Part shown: positions 53,012 through 60,419 of the stretch, one piece after another
Layout: each line of letters opens with the position of its first letter
Numbering within the stretch: the first letter of the stretch is position 1
Source: Janthinobacterium sp. 64
Lineage (GTDB): Bacteria > Pseudomonadota > Gammaproteobacteria > Burkholderiales > Burkholderiaceae_D
Reading direction: 5' to 3'
NCBI RefSeq assembly: GCF_002813325.1
Contig: NZ_PHUG01000001.1
Span: 1 to 64,000, forward strand
DNA: 64,000 nucleotides
Notes under the pieces: model-generated
The model's input: the letters and a program-made list of their open reading frames with translations, nothing else
Told to the model about the DNA's origin: nothing
Databases searched by the model: none
Made by a program: the position numbers and the translations under genes

Positions 53012-54134
53012 TTAGTCACGAGGGTCCATATCTTCCTCATCTCGTGTCAGTCCGAAGAGTTCTGCCACAGCCAAGGAAAGTTCTGGTTTAATATCGTAGT
53101 GTTCATTCAGTAGTGCAGTGAAGAATGCAAATACATCGCTGTCGGAAGCAATCCATGCGATCTGGTTGTTGTTGAGTGCAGCGGTAAAAAGTAATTCAAC
53201 ATCGTCTTTGCTGAGCGTGGCGCGTAATTCTTCGAGTTTGGCTATCGCGGAATGCGTGGATGTGAACGCCATGCTATCGATTAGGTCGGTTATTGCGCTA
53301 TTTTTTTCCGCAATAACGGATTCCATAGTCATAGTCTGGACCGCCATGTTCGACTCTTCAATCTCTCGGTTTTGATCAGAAGGGGCAGGTGCCAGGTGTT
53401 CGATGGAGGATGCAGTTTGATGTACTTGCTCAGCGATTAATGCGGCTTCGCTTTCGAGAGAAATTAGATACTTGTCGATAAATGGGCGCAACTCACTATA
53501 AAGATACAGGCATGCATTCTTTTTTCTGCTCCATTCCTTTTCTAAAAAGGGGTGAGCACGTCCCGTATTCATTCCTGATACGTAGTCGCTGTCTTTAGAA
53601 ACGATGTGTAGGTCTTCATTCGGCACGTTTTGGAGTAGGTATTCCCAGTTGTATTGGTCACCTACGCTCCCAGATTTACCTGGAGGATTTCCCTTTTGCA
53701 TACGTGATATGGCGCGTTGAAAAATTACATCATCTTCCGCATAAACATTTGCTTTTCCAATCAGCTCACTAAGTACCTTATCCGCCGAAAGCGTATGACT
53801 TGAAGCCTCCGTTGCCGCTTGATTAATCATTAAGTTTCGCGCCTTAAGAGCTGAGTCCACCGCAGCAGAATAGATTGCAGCGTGGGGGTTGTCTTGCATG
53901 TGGCGCGGGATCGAGGTCGGGAAGCTTTCTTTTTTTGAATTGATCGGCCGACGCTTTTAACTTAGGTTCCCGATTGCGTTCCAACTCGTTGAGTACTTGT
54001 TGCGGGAGATGAAGTTGAATCCTGTCATCGCCTAAGTTCTCAATCAACTTCTTAAGCTGACCAAGATCGTCTTTAGTATATGAATAGAAAGTCAAAAATA
54101 CATTGGTATCAACGAATAGGTGAATGCGTGCCAT
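53012..54134 (-). pseudogene. PIN-type nuclease gene split by a frameshift
   Basis: Two overlapping minus-strand reading frames look like one gene. The 5' part (54134 downwards) starts MARIHLFVDTNVFLTFYSYTKDDL, a PIN-domain opening with the metal-binding aspartate, and runs to LPDLDPAPHARQPP. The 3' part contains ADKVLSELIGKANVYAEDDVIFQRAISRMQKGNPPGKSGSVGDQYNWEYLLQN and LHIVSKDSDYVS, the acidic second half of a PIN/DUF4935-like fold. Removing one C from a run of five at about 53888-53892 joins the frames into about 370 residues. Either a real inactivating mutation or an assembly error. A toxin-like RNase role is inferred. Confidence 0.65.
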
Positions 54135-54692
54135 CTTTGCCTTTGTTAATTACTGTACCTGAGTTGTCTGCCGCTTAAATAGGTCATCGCAAATTATGTT
54201 TGTAATTTCATCATACCTGAGGCTACGCTGCCCACATTGCATAAGAGCAACAGTCACTAAATCGACTCGACGACACTCAGTTACCCTGTGTCGAATCATG
54301 GGGATTGACGTGACTGGTGACGCCGCATGACGTGTTGCTACTCAGCATACCTTGCTGTAGTGTATTGAACAACAGCTAAGTGCTTGACGTTCTAGTGCCG
54401 GAACTAGAAGTGTTTCGTGCATTATTTGTACACGACAGCAGGTCGTCATGTAAGTGCTTGATTACTTTGATGTATTCCAGACCCTAACAATACACAAGGT
54501 ATAACGCAGGTTTGGGCAATGCGACACGCGATCACGTAAGCTGTTGATTTCTATGATGTTCCTACACTTATTCACATTCTCGACACGCCCATGAATAAAT
54601 CCCCAAACCTTGATCCCGAAAATGACATGCAGTGCTACGTAGCTGCTGGGTGGTAGGTGGCATCAAGTAAATTATCGCGGTAAGCGGCTGGG
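54135..54692. other. 558-bp non-coding stretch with repeats and hairpins
   Basis: No gene found in either strand. An inverted repeat TTCTAGT/ACTAGAA at 54390-54409 has a 6-base loop, and a direct repeat TAAGTGCTTGA occurs at 54377-54387 and 54451-54461. ACGAC/GTCGT arms form a small hairpin at about 54432-54446. The left copy of the 34-bp direct repeat (54633-54666) is at its end. It may hold promoters, a decayed antitoxin gene or recombination sites. Confidence 0.4.
54633..54666. repeat. 34-bp direct repeat, left copy
   Basis: GTGCTACGTAGCTGCTGGGT at the left end, continuing to GGTGGCATCA. Matches 29 of 34 bases of the copy at 55485. The pair brackets the RES gene 852 bp apart. Function unknown. 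Confidence 0.7.
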
Positions 54693-55481
54693 CTAATTAC
54701 TTTTCCGAAAGTACCTGTTTGCACATTCACTGAATTCGTAATTCACAGAATCGACGCTATACACTCCGCAGTTGATAAGATCTGCTGCAGCTAAGTCAAA
54801 CAATACGAAATTAAGTCCTTTCCCAAGACCGCTTTTGAAGCATACGCCATCGAGCCCATTATCTAAAAAGAATTCAACCAGAACTTGTGTTGGAATGTAA
54901 CTTGAACTCGTGTCGCCGCGAGAAACAGGGCGGCTAAATGCCTGATTGATCTGCCACCAAATCGCATTCCGAATCCCTTCCTGCGTAGTCGGGGGATTGA
55001 AAATAAGTTCCACATTCCAAAATTCCTGTTTTGTTGAAAAACAATCAACTATTTTCAAGTTGCGTTGTATCTCAAACTGCGCTACCGAGAGCATTTCTGC
55101 CCGTTGCGGCCTAAGCTCCGCCATACACGTGTCTAAATCGTTTGAAAGGTAGAGGTAGGGTATGCCACGAGGATTTGCGCGACCCTCGCCACAATAGTCA
55201 CGGTTCGGCTTCATTCTCTGCTCGCTAAATCCTCTGATGATAGATTCGCCGTCTAAATTCTCTTCTGCGAACCCTATCTGTGCCCGGCAAAGGAGATTTC
55301 CTTTTGATAAACTCCGCGTTCTTTCCGGTAGAGTCGTTTTCAGCGCCTTAAGGAACTCGACTACAGGACCAGTATGAACATACCGTTGTTTGTAGCGAAT
55401 ATCTCGCTGGAAAATGTCGTAGTCGTTATGGTTCTTAAAGTCCACTTGGTTCCTTGTCCGTGAATTGTTGATTCGCGACAT
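54693..55481 (-). CDS. RES-domain toxin (NAD+-degrading type)
   Basis: A 262-residue protein with a RES domain, the toxin fold of RES-Xre pairs that depletes NAD+. Seen: LCRAQIGFAEENLDGE, RANPRGIPYLYLSNDLDTCMAELRP (the R-x-N-x-x-G and Y-L/T/E-x-R-P motifs), and later NAIWWQINQAF and SYIPTQVLVEFFLDNGLDGVCFKSGLG. It is a long form with a 60-residue N-terminal extension. Start 55481 (MSRINNSR) is preferred; the frame extends to 55532, but that stretch is the direct repeat. No Xre antitoxin gene is adjacent. A HEPN-like gene lies upstream on the same strand. Confidence 0.75.
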   Translation of the reverse strand: MSRINNSRTRNQVDFKNHNDYDIFQRDIRYKQRYVHTGPVVEFLKALKTTLPERTRSLSKGNLLCRAQIGFAEENLDGESIIRGFSEQRMKPNRDYCGEGRANPRGIPYLYLSNDLDTCMAELRPQRAEMLSVAQFEIQRNLKIVDCFSTKQEFWNVELIFNPPTTQEGIRNAIWWQINQAFSRPVSRGDTSSSYIPTQVLVEFFLDNGLDGVCFKSGLGKGLNFVLFDLAAADLINCGVYSVDSVNYEFSECANRYFRKSN

Positions 55482-55484
55482 TCT

Positions 55485-55518
55485 GTGTTGCTTAGTTGCT
55501 GGGTGGTGGGTGGCATCA
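55485..55518. repeat. 34-bp direct repeat, right copy
   Basis: Runs GTGTTGCTTAGTTGCTGGGT to GGTGGCATCA, 29/34 identical to 54633-54666. It stands just upstream of the RES start codon and covers what would otherwise be an N-terminal extension of that frame. Confidence 0.7.
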
Positions 55519-55771
55519 CTCAAGAATTTCACTCACCATGTCGCTCGACTGTGCCGGTAAAATAATTGGTTCTTTCCTTCCACCTGGGCCTACTGCCAAT
55601 CGAGAGTCGGTGTTGAACTTGACGTACCTGATTAATAGCACCTAGTGAGTAGCCCCAGGTGTAGTTTTTCACGGGCTATTTTCTAAGATACTGGTATTAA
55701 AACCAACACCAAGTACCAGCCAGGAAACCATCATCATGGGTTGGTGGTAATGTCGTGGTCTACTGATTTTG

Positions 55772-56440
55772 CTACTCCTGTACCGGATTTGGAACGCCTT
55801 GATAAACATCGGCTAGCTCCCAATGGCGTTCCAGTTCTGCTGCATCGTTGGTGTCTAAACCGATAGCGGCAAGTGCCTTGATCGCTGTTACGAGGCCAAC
55901 TGCGATCAGCAATCGCGTGTTATTGATGTAAAACCGCCAGTCTTGATCGTTGGTGTGTGTGATGCCGAGTAACTTTGATGCTAGCTCCCGTTTCCTATCG
56001 GGAGAACATTGTTCAAAGAAATTGGATAGTGAGCCGCCGAGATTACTCACCTCATGAGCAAATGAATTACGGAACTGTGCAACGGCGTTAAGCTGATCTT
56101 TGACACCTTTGGAAATCACGCGCAGTTTAACCGCTAACTCTAACCGCTTGCCATTTGGAAGATCGCTAAAGTGGTCATACCAGACGCTACGATTTTCTTC
56201 ATCCGCAACTGTGCTAACAAGCGCATGTGTTACCGCTGCCTCGCAAAGCACAGCAGTTTTTACGATGTAGGCCCAGTCATCTTTCTCAGAATCGAGATTT
56301 TCAATGAATCCGTTGGGAATACCCAACCGAGACTCAAGACTTGTATAAAGGCGTAGCCTTTCTGCGTGGCGCACGGCCTGTTCTGCCAAGTGCTGCCGAT
56401 CTTCATCGGACCAATCATCGTCTGCTTCATTAACGGCCAC
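55772..56440 (-). CDS. HEPN-like protein, possible partner of the RES gene
   Basis: A 222-residue helical protein. Its centre carries QFRNSFAHEVSNLGG: the R-N-x-x-x-H motif of HEPN RNases, preceded by LRVISKGVKDQLNAVA and followed by a helical segment. The start is a GTG at 56440 with GGGAG in front. HEPN proteins occur in toxin-antitoxin, abortive-infection and RNA-processing systems; the R-x4-6-H pair would be catalytic. Located 290 bp upstream of the RES gene in the same orientation. Low GC like the rest of the island. The exact subfamily (DUF4145-like?) is not certain. Confidence 0.6.
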   Translation of the reverse strand: MAVNEADDDWSDEDRQHLAEQAVRHAERLRLYTSLESRLGIPNGFIENLDSEKDDWAYIVKTAVLCEAAVTHALVSTVADEENRSVWYDHFSDLPNGKRLELAVKLRVISKGVKDQLNAVAQFRNSFAHEVSNLGGSLSNFFEQCSPDRKRELASKLLGITHTNDQDWRFYINNTRLLIAVGLVTAIKALAAIGLDTNDAAELERHWELADVYQGVPNPVQE

Positions 56441-56460
56441 TGGGTTCTCCCACTGCTAAA

Positions 56461-56719
56461 TCAGTTAACGCGTGCTGCCGACAAGTCCACGCCAGCAGCA
56501 ACCATAGCTTTTACCCAGTTCGGCTGACGACCACGGCCAGTCCATTCCTGCGATGCGTCTTGCGGTATTGTACGGCTACTTTGCCGGTTGACTTCTTGAT
56601 GTTGCCATTGCCGATCAGGTCTTTCAGCGGCTAGCCCATGCGATGTGCAATGGCGTAAATTTCATTGCGTGCGGCTTCAAGGTCAGACTTGGCACAGCTC
56701 TTTTCTTCTGCCTTCGCGG
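56461..56719 (-). pseudogene. Decayed H-NS family gene
   Basis: The minus strand encodes the C-terminal DNA-binding domain of an H-NS-like protein: ASQEWTGRGRQPNWVKAMVAAGVDLSAARVN-stop. Upstream in another frame is AAKAEEKSCAKSDLEAARNEIYAIAHRMG, an in-frame TAG, PLKDLIGNGNIKKSTGKVAVQYR. So the gene has a nonsense codon and a frameshift, consistent with loss of a few bases between two CGCAA repeats, and lacks its start. Confidence 0.75.
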
Positions 56720-56946
56720 CTACCTATGAAGCCGTCTGGCTTCCACACGATGCCAAGCACCAGACTTTCGTGACAAAGCAATCTGTCATCGACAGGTTTA
56801 TGGCGCATGACTTGCCAGCACGTATTTCACCAGACCCAGATGCAGGCCGTCGCATCATGCACGGTAAGCGTTACACCATCGACCATGGTGCACCAGTGCC
56901 AAAGCCCATTACGTTGGTAGATTGCTATTTTATTCTCCTGAAGTGA
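56718..56946 (+). pseudogene. Possible phage terminase large-subunit remnant
   Basis: The plus strand encodes TYEAVWLPHDAKHQTFVTKQSVIDRFMAHDLPARISPD, similar to the nuclease-domain region of phage terminase large subunits (WLPHDAK-x-x-T-F-x-T-x-x-S-x-I). The similarity fades after about residue 60; the rest (KRYTIDHGAPVPKPITLVDCYFILLK) is unrelated. It has no proper start and directly follows the H-NS fragment, so it is a relic of a prophage or phage-like element. Identification is from memory of the motif. Confidence 0.4.
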
Positions 56947-56960
56947 TGCAATACCGACTT

Positions 56961-57023
56961 CGTACACAAAAAATGCGCAAATTTTGTTTTGAAAGCGTGT
57001 ACAAAAAATGCACAAATTCTGTT
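56961..57023. repeat. Tandem 28-bp direct repeat, 35-bp period
   Basis: Copies at 56961-56988 and 56996-57023 share 24 of 28 bases, with cores ACAAAAAATGC and CAAATT. The pair lies in AT-rich non-coding sequence between the phage relic and fghA, about 100 bp from the island's right edge. Could be a binding site (iteron-like) or part of an integrase arm region. Confidence 0.65.
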
Positions 57024-57128
57024 ACGGAATTAGTATTGCAGGGGTCAGGACGGATGCATTCTGGCAACTAAGAAATCAACAAAATTATGGCAATAATAAC
57101 ATCAAAAAAATGCCTCGGTAGCTTCTAC

Positions 57129-57998
57129 TCAGCCGATGGCGCGCAAGTTGCGTGCATGGAAGCGCACATGCTCTTCCATGAAGCTGGCGATGAAGTAATA
57201 GCCGTGGTCATAGCCGGCATGGCGGCGCAGTCGTAATGGCTGGCCGGCGTCGCGGCACGCCGCTTCGAAGATGTCGGGGTGCAGTTGCTCGGGCAGGAAC
57301 TTGTCGGCCAGGCCCTGGTCGATCAAAATGCCTTGTGGGAACAGCGGCGGCTGGTCTTGCCGGCCGCGCATCAGTGCGCTGGCGTCGTATTGCTGCCAGC
57401 TGGCTGCATCGTTGCCCAGATAGCCCGTGAAGGCTTTTTTGCCCCACGGACACTGGCTCGGTGCGGCGATGGGCGCGAAGGCGGACACGGAACGGAACAG
57501 CTCAGGATTGCGCAAGGCCAGCACCAGCGCGCCGTGGCCGCCCATCGAGTGGCCGAAAATGCCCGTGCGCTGCGCATCGATCGCCAGGTCCTGTTCCAGC
57601 AGGGCGCGCAGTTCCAGGATGTAGCTGTACATCCGGTAATGGCTGCGCCACGGCGCCTCGGTGGCGTCGACGTAAAAGCCGGCGCCCGCGCCGAAATCCC
57701 AGGAGTCGCTTTCGCCCGCAATGTTCGCGCCACGGGGGCTGGTGTCGGGCGCGATCAGGATCAGGCCTTCCTCGGCCGCCACGCGCTGCGCGCCGCCCTT
57801 GATCATGAACGTTTCTTCCGTGCACGTCAGGCCCGCCAGGTAAAACAGGGCGGGGCGCTTGGTGCTGGCCGTGGCGCCTGGCGGCGTATCGGGAATGAAG
57901 GCCGAGAAACGCATGGGCAAGCCGATCGCTTGCGCGTCGTGGCGATAAAAGCGTTGTACGCCGCCAAAACAGGCGTGTTCACTCAACAGTTCCAGCAT
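57129..57998 (-). CDS. fghA: S-formylglutathione hydrolase
   Basis: A 289-residue serine hydrolase that frees formate and glutathione in formaldehyde detoxification. Motifs: RFSAFIPD, LFYLAGLTCTEETFMIKGGAQRVAAEEGL, the nucleophile elbow GHSMGGHGAL, and ADKFLPEQLHPDIFEAAC before the His-bearing YDHGYYFIASFMEEH. Full length and intact. No adhC glutathione-dependent formaldehyde dehydrogenase is adjacent. Its 3' end forms the right border of the accessory island; a second, truncated copy of the same 3' end is at 51866. Confidence 0.93.
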   Translation of the reverse strand: MLELLSEHACFGGVQRFYRHDAQAIGLPMRFSAFIPDTPPGATASTKRPALFYLAGLTCTEETFMIKGGAQRVAAEEGLILIAPDTSPRGANIAGESDSWDFGAGAGFYVDATEAPWRSHYRMYSYILELRALLEQDLAIDAQRTGIFGHSMGGHGALVLALRNPELFRSVSAFAPIAAPSQCPWGKKAFTGYLGNDAASWQQYDASALMRGRQDQPPLFPQGILIDQGLADKFLPEQLHPDIFEAACRDAGQPLRLRRHAGYDHGYYFIASFMEEHVRFHARNLRAIG

Positions 57999-58054
57999 GA
58001 ATTCTCCTCGTTAATCTCACAGTATAGCCAGAGCGGCGCAACGCTGAGGCGGGA

Positions 58055-58918
58055 TCAGTCCAGCATGGCCGCTAATGCTGGCAAGATGTCCTGTGCCGGC
58101 GCTTCGGTCTTGAAGGCCAGCAAATGGTCGGCGCGCGTCTTGCCCAGGTTGATGGCGGCCACGGGCTTGCCCGTTTCGGCCGCCATGCGGCACAGGCGAA
58201 AGCTGGAATACACCATGACGGACGAGCCCACCACCAGCAGGGCGCTGGCCGCCTGCATCTTGCTTTCCGCTTCGGCCGCGCAGGCGGCGGGCACGCCGTC
58301 GCCGAAAAACACCACGTCGGGTTGCACGGTGCCGCCGCAGCGGGGACAGACGGGCACGTGGAATGTGGCCAGCTGCGATGGCTCCAGCAAGGCGTCGCCA
58401 TCGGGCGCCGGCGTGGCCGTGGCGCCCAGCAGTTGCGGATTGTCGCGTTCGAGCTGGGCCTGGATCAGGCGGCGCGTATGGCGGGCGCGGCAATCGAGGC
58501 ATACGACGCCATGTATGCTGCCGTGCAACTCCGTGACGGCGGTGCTGCCGGCTTGCTGATGCAAGCCATCCACGTTTTGCGTGACCAGGCCGCCGATGTG
58601 CTGGCGCTGCGCCAGATGCGCGATGGCCAGGTGACCGGGATTGGGCATGGCGCGCGCCAGGGTGGGCCAGCCCACCATGCTGCGCGCCCAGTAGCGGCGG
58701 CGTACGGCTTCCTGGCGGCGAAAATCGGGGCCTTGCACGGGCGCGTTGCCGCGCCGCACGCCTTCCGTGTCGCGGTAGTCGGGTATGCCGGACGCCGTGC
58801 TGATGCCGGCGCCCGTCAGCAGCAGCACGTCGGGATGGCGCTGCAGGAATTGCGCCAGCTGTTCCAGGGCGGCATCGTCGCTGGCGGACTGCTGGCTGGC
58901 TGAGGAAAAATTTTGCAT
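58055..58918 (-). CDS. Sirtuin NAD-dependent deacylase
   Basis: A 287-residue SIR2-family protein that uses NAD+ to remove acyl groups from lysines. Motifs: LLTGAGISTASGIPDYRD, LVTQNVDGLHQQAG, ELHGSIHGVVCLDC and VCPRCGG (zinc cysteines), PDVVFFGD, LLVVGSSVMVYSSFRL. The start at ATG 58918 (MQNFSSASQ) is most likely; the frame reaches 58957. It lies 56 bp from fghA on the same strand and may be cotranscribed with it. Confidence 0.92.
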   Translation of the reverse strand: MQNFSSASQQSASDDAALEQLAQFLQRHPDVLLLTGAGISTASGIPDYRDTEGVRRGNAPVQGPDFRRQEAVRRRYWARSMVGWPTLARAMPNPGHLAIAHLAQRQHIGGLVTQNVDGLHQQAGSTAVTELHGSIHGVVCLDCRARHTRRLIQAQLERDNPQLLGATATPAPDGDALLEPSQLATFHVPVCPRCGGTVQPDVVFFGDGVPAACAAEAESKMQAASALLVVGSSVMVYSSFRLCRMAAETGKPVAAINLGKTRADHLLAFKTEAPAQDILPALAAMLD

Positions 58919-58966
58919 GATGCGCCATGCTAACCGAAAAGCATGGCGCCGTTGCAAGGGCAGTGT

Positions 58967-59638
58967 TTACTCCAGCTTCATGCCGAAACGCTGCAGCCGC
59001 GGCTGCCAATGCTCCTGGATGTTGGCCGAGACGAGGATGCGCTCGGCCTTGCCGATCAGCAATGCGCGTGGCACGAAGCCGAAGTAGCGCGAGTCGGCGC
59101 TGTTGTCGCGGTTATCGCCCAGCATCATGAAGTGGTCGGCCGGCACCGTCACGGGGGCAAAGCTGCGGGCCGCGCCCGCGATTTCCGGCAAGACCTGGAT
59201 GCGGTGCTGCTCGGTCGCGTTGCGTTCGCTGATGCGCTGCGCCGTCAGCTGGCCCACGTGGGCGATGGTTTCGGGCGCCGTGTCGAGCGCCGTGTAGCGG
59301 GCGGGCTGGCCATTGATGACCAGCTGTTCATTGCGCATTTCCACCGTGTCGCCGGGCAGGGCGATGATGCGCTTGATCAATCGCGTGCCGTCTTTCGGCG
59401 AAGAAAAGGTGACGATGTCTCCCCGCTGCGGGTCGCCCAGGCGTTGCAGCACGATATCGGTGAGCGGCACTTTCAGGTTGAAGGCGAGGCGGTTGACGAA
59501 GACCACGTCGCCTTCGAGCAGGTTGGGCCGCATCGACGCCGACGGTATCGGATTCCAGTCCGCCACGGCCGTGCGGAACACGCCGAACAGCAGCAGAAAC
59601 ATCAAAAAACCTTTGTTGGCGCGCATCCATGTTGTCAT
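58967..59638 (-). CDS. lepB: Signal peptidase I
   Basis: A 223-residue membrane-bound signal peptidase, cleaving Sec and Tat signal peptides. One N-terminal hydrophobic helix (KGFLMFLLLFGVFRTAVA), then IPSASMRPNLLEGDVVFVNR with the catalytic serine, DGTRLIKRIIALPGDTVEMRN with the general-base lysine, and GDNRDNSADSRYFGFVPRALLIG. Shorter than E. coli LepB, with one TM helix rather than two, and not next to lepA or rnc, so possibly a secondary copy. Start 59638 (MTTWMRANK) follows AAAGAG. Confidence 0.92.
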   Translation of the reverse strand: MTTWMRANKGFLMFLLLFGVFRTAVADWNPIPSASMRPNLLEGDVVFVNRLAFNLKVPLTDIVLQRLGDPQRGDIVTFSSPKDGTRLIKRIIALPGDTVEMRNEQLVINGQPARYTALDTAPETIAHVGQLTAQRISERNATEQHRIQVLPEIAGAARSFAPVTVPADHFMMLGDNRDNSADSRYFGFVPRALLIGKAERILVSANIQEHWQPRLQRFGMKLE

Positions 59639-59799
59639 CTTGGCTCTTTCGCTGGGCAGTGCCCGTGATGGTGAGGGAGGCGCCATTGCTGCTGGCGCCC
59701 TATGCACGATGCACGGCGAGGCTGAAGCGAGTCTTAAATCAAGCGCATGCGCGGCCGATGGCGTGGCCGTTGTTGCGTGCAAGCATCACGATGCCTGTT

Positions 59800-60045
59800 T
59801 CAGGGATGCCGGCAAGGTGCTTGCGCGTCGTCGTCGCCGTTCCGCAGGTGCTTGCCGTGCATCTCATCCCACAGCTCGCCCAGCGCCACCAGCAAGCCGC
59901 CGGCCACGAGGGGGATCGCCACCAGCCATGGAAGGTTGTCGATCCAGGGGCCCAGCACGATGGCCGAGGCCACGGCGATGACGAGGGCGCTGCACCAGAA
60001 GCGGCGCGGATGCCTGAGCGTGAACAGGTAGTGAAGGTGGTTCAT
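59800..60045 (-). CDS. Small membrane protein (81 aa)
   Basis: A short inner-membrane protein with two hydrophobic segments (CSALVIAVASAIVLG and LPWLVAIPLVAGGLLVALG) and a charged C-terminus. The ATG at 60045 has a perfect AAGGAGG ribosome binding site inside the end of the upstream gene and overlaps its stop (ATGA). No family recognised. Works with its neighbour in an unknown way. Confidence 0.65.
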   Translation of the reverse strand: MNHLHYLFTLRHPRRFWCSALVIAVASAIVLGPWIDNLPWLVAIPLVAGGLLVALGELWDEMHGKHLRNGDDDAQAPCRHP

Positions 60046-60293
60046 ACATCCTCCTTGGTGAGCAGGCGGAACAGCCGGGCGGCCAGGATGCTGCTGACGG
60101 CAATGACGATGCAGCCATCGAGGAAAAACAGCACCTTGCCCACCAGATGCATGCCCTGTACGAGATAGAGGGGCAGTTCCCGCGCTTCCGCCCACTGCGT
60201 CATGCGTGCCAGCACGATGGCGGCGGCAAAGATGACAACGGCCAATGCCAGCACCAGCAGCACATGTTCGAACAGGCGTAGCCGCAGTTTCAT
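60042..60293 (-). CDS. Small membrane protein (83 aa), coupled to the next gene
   Basis: A short polypeptide with two predicted helices (HVLLVLALAVVIFAAAIVLARM and VLFFLDGCIVIAVSSILAARLF) separated by a loop. It resembles one of the YqhA/UPF-type small inner-membrane proteins only in size. ATG 60293 (MKLRLRLFEHV) was chosen; the frame extends to 60392 without support. Overlaps the downstream 81-residue gene, so the pair is likely made in equal amounts. Confidence 0.65.
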   Translation of the reverse strand: MKLRLRLFEHVLLVLALAVVIFAAAIVLARMTQWAEARELPLYLVQGMHLVGKVLFFLDGCIVIAVSSILAARLFRLLTKEDV

Positions 60294-60419
60294 GTTGGAC
60301 TCGGCAAGATAGGGGAAATTCCCGAATCCTGACGTTATCAGTCCAATATCGCCGTGCTTTGCGCTGCGACAAAGGCGCGGCCGACAGCACAAAAACTGCG
60401 TTGACGCCGGGAAATGCGC

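Noticed and set aside
54633..55518. Integron gene cassette with attC sites
   Set aside because: The repeats lack the RYYYAAC/GTTRRRY core sites and no integrase is present, so only direct repeats are claimed.
56961..57023. CRISPR array
   Set aside because: Only two imperfect copies with a 7-bp spacer and no cas genes.
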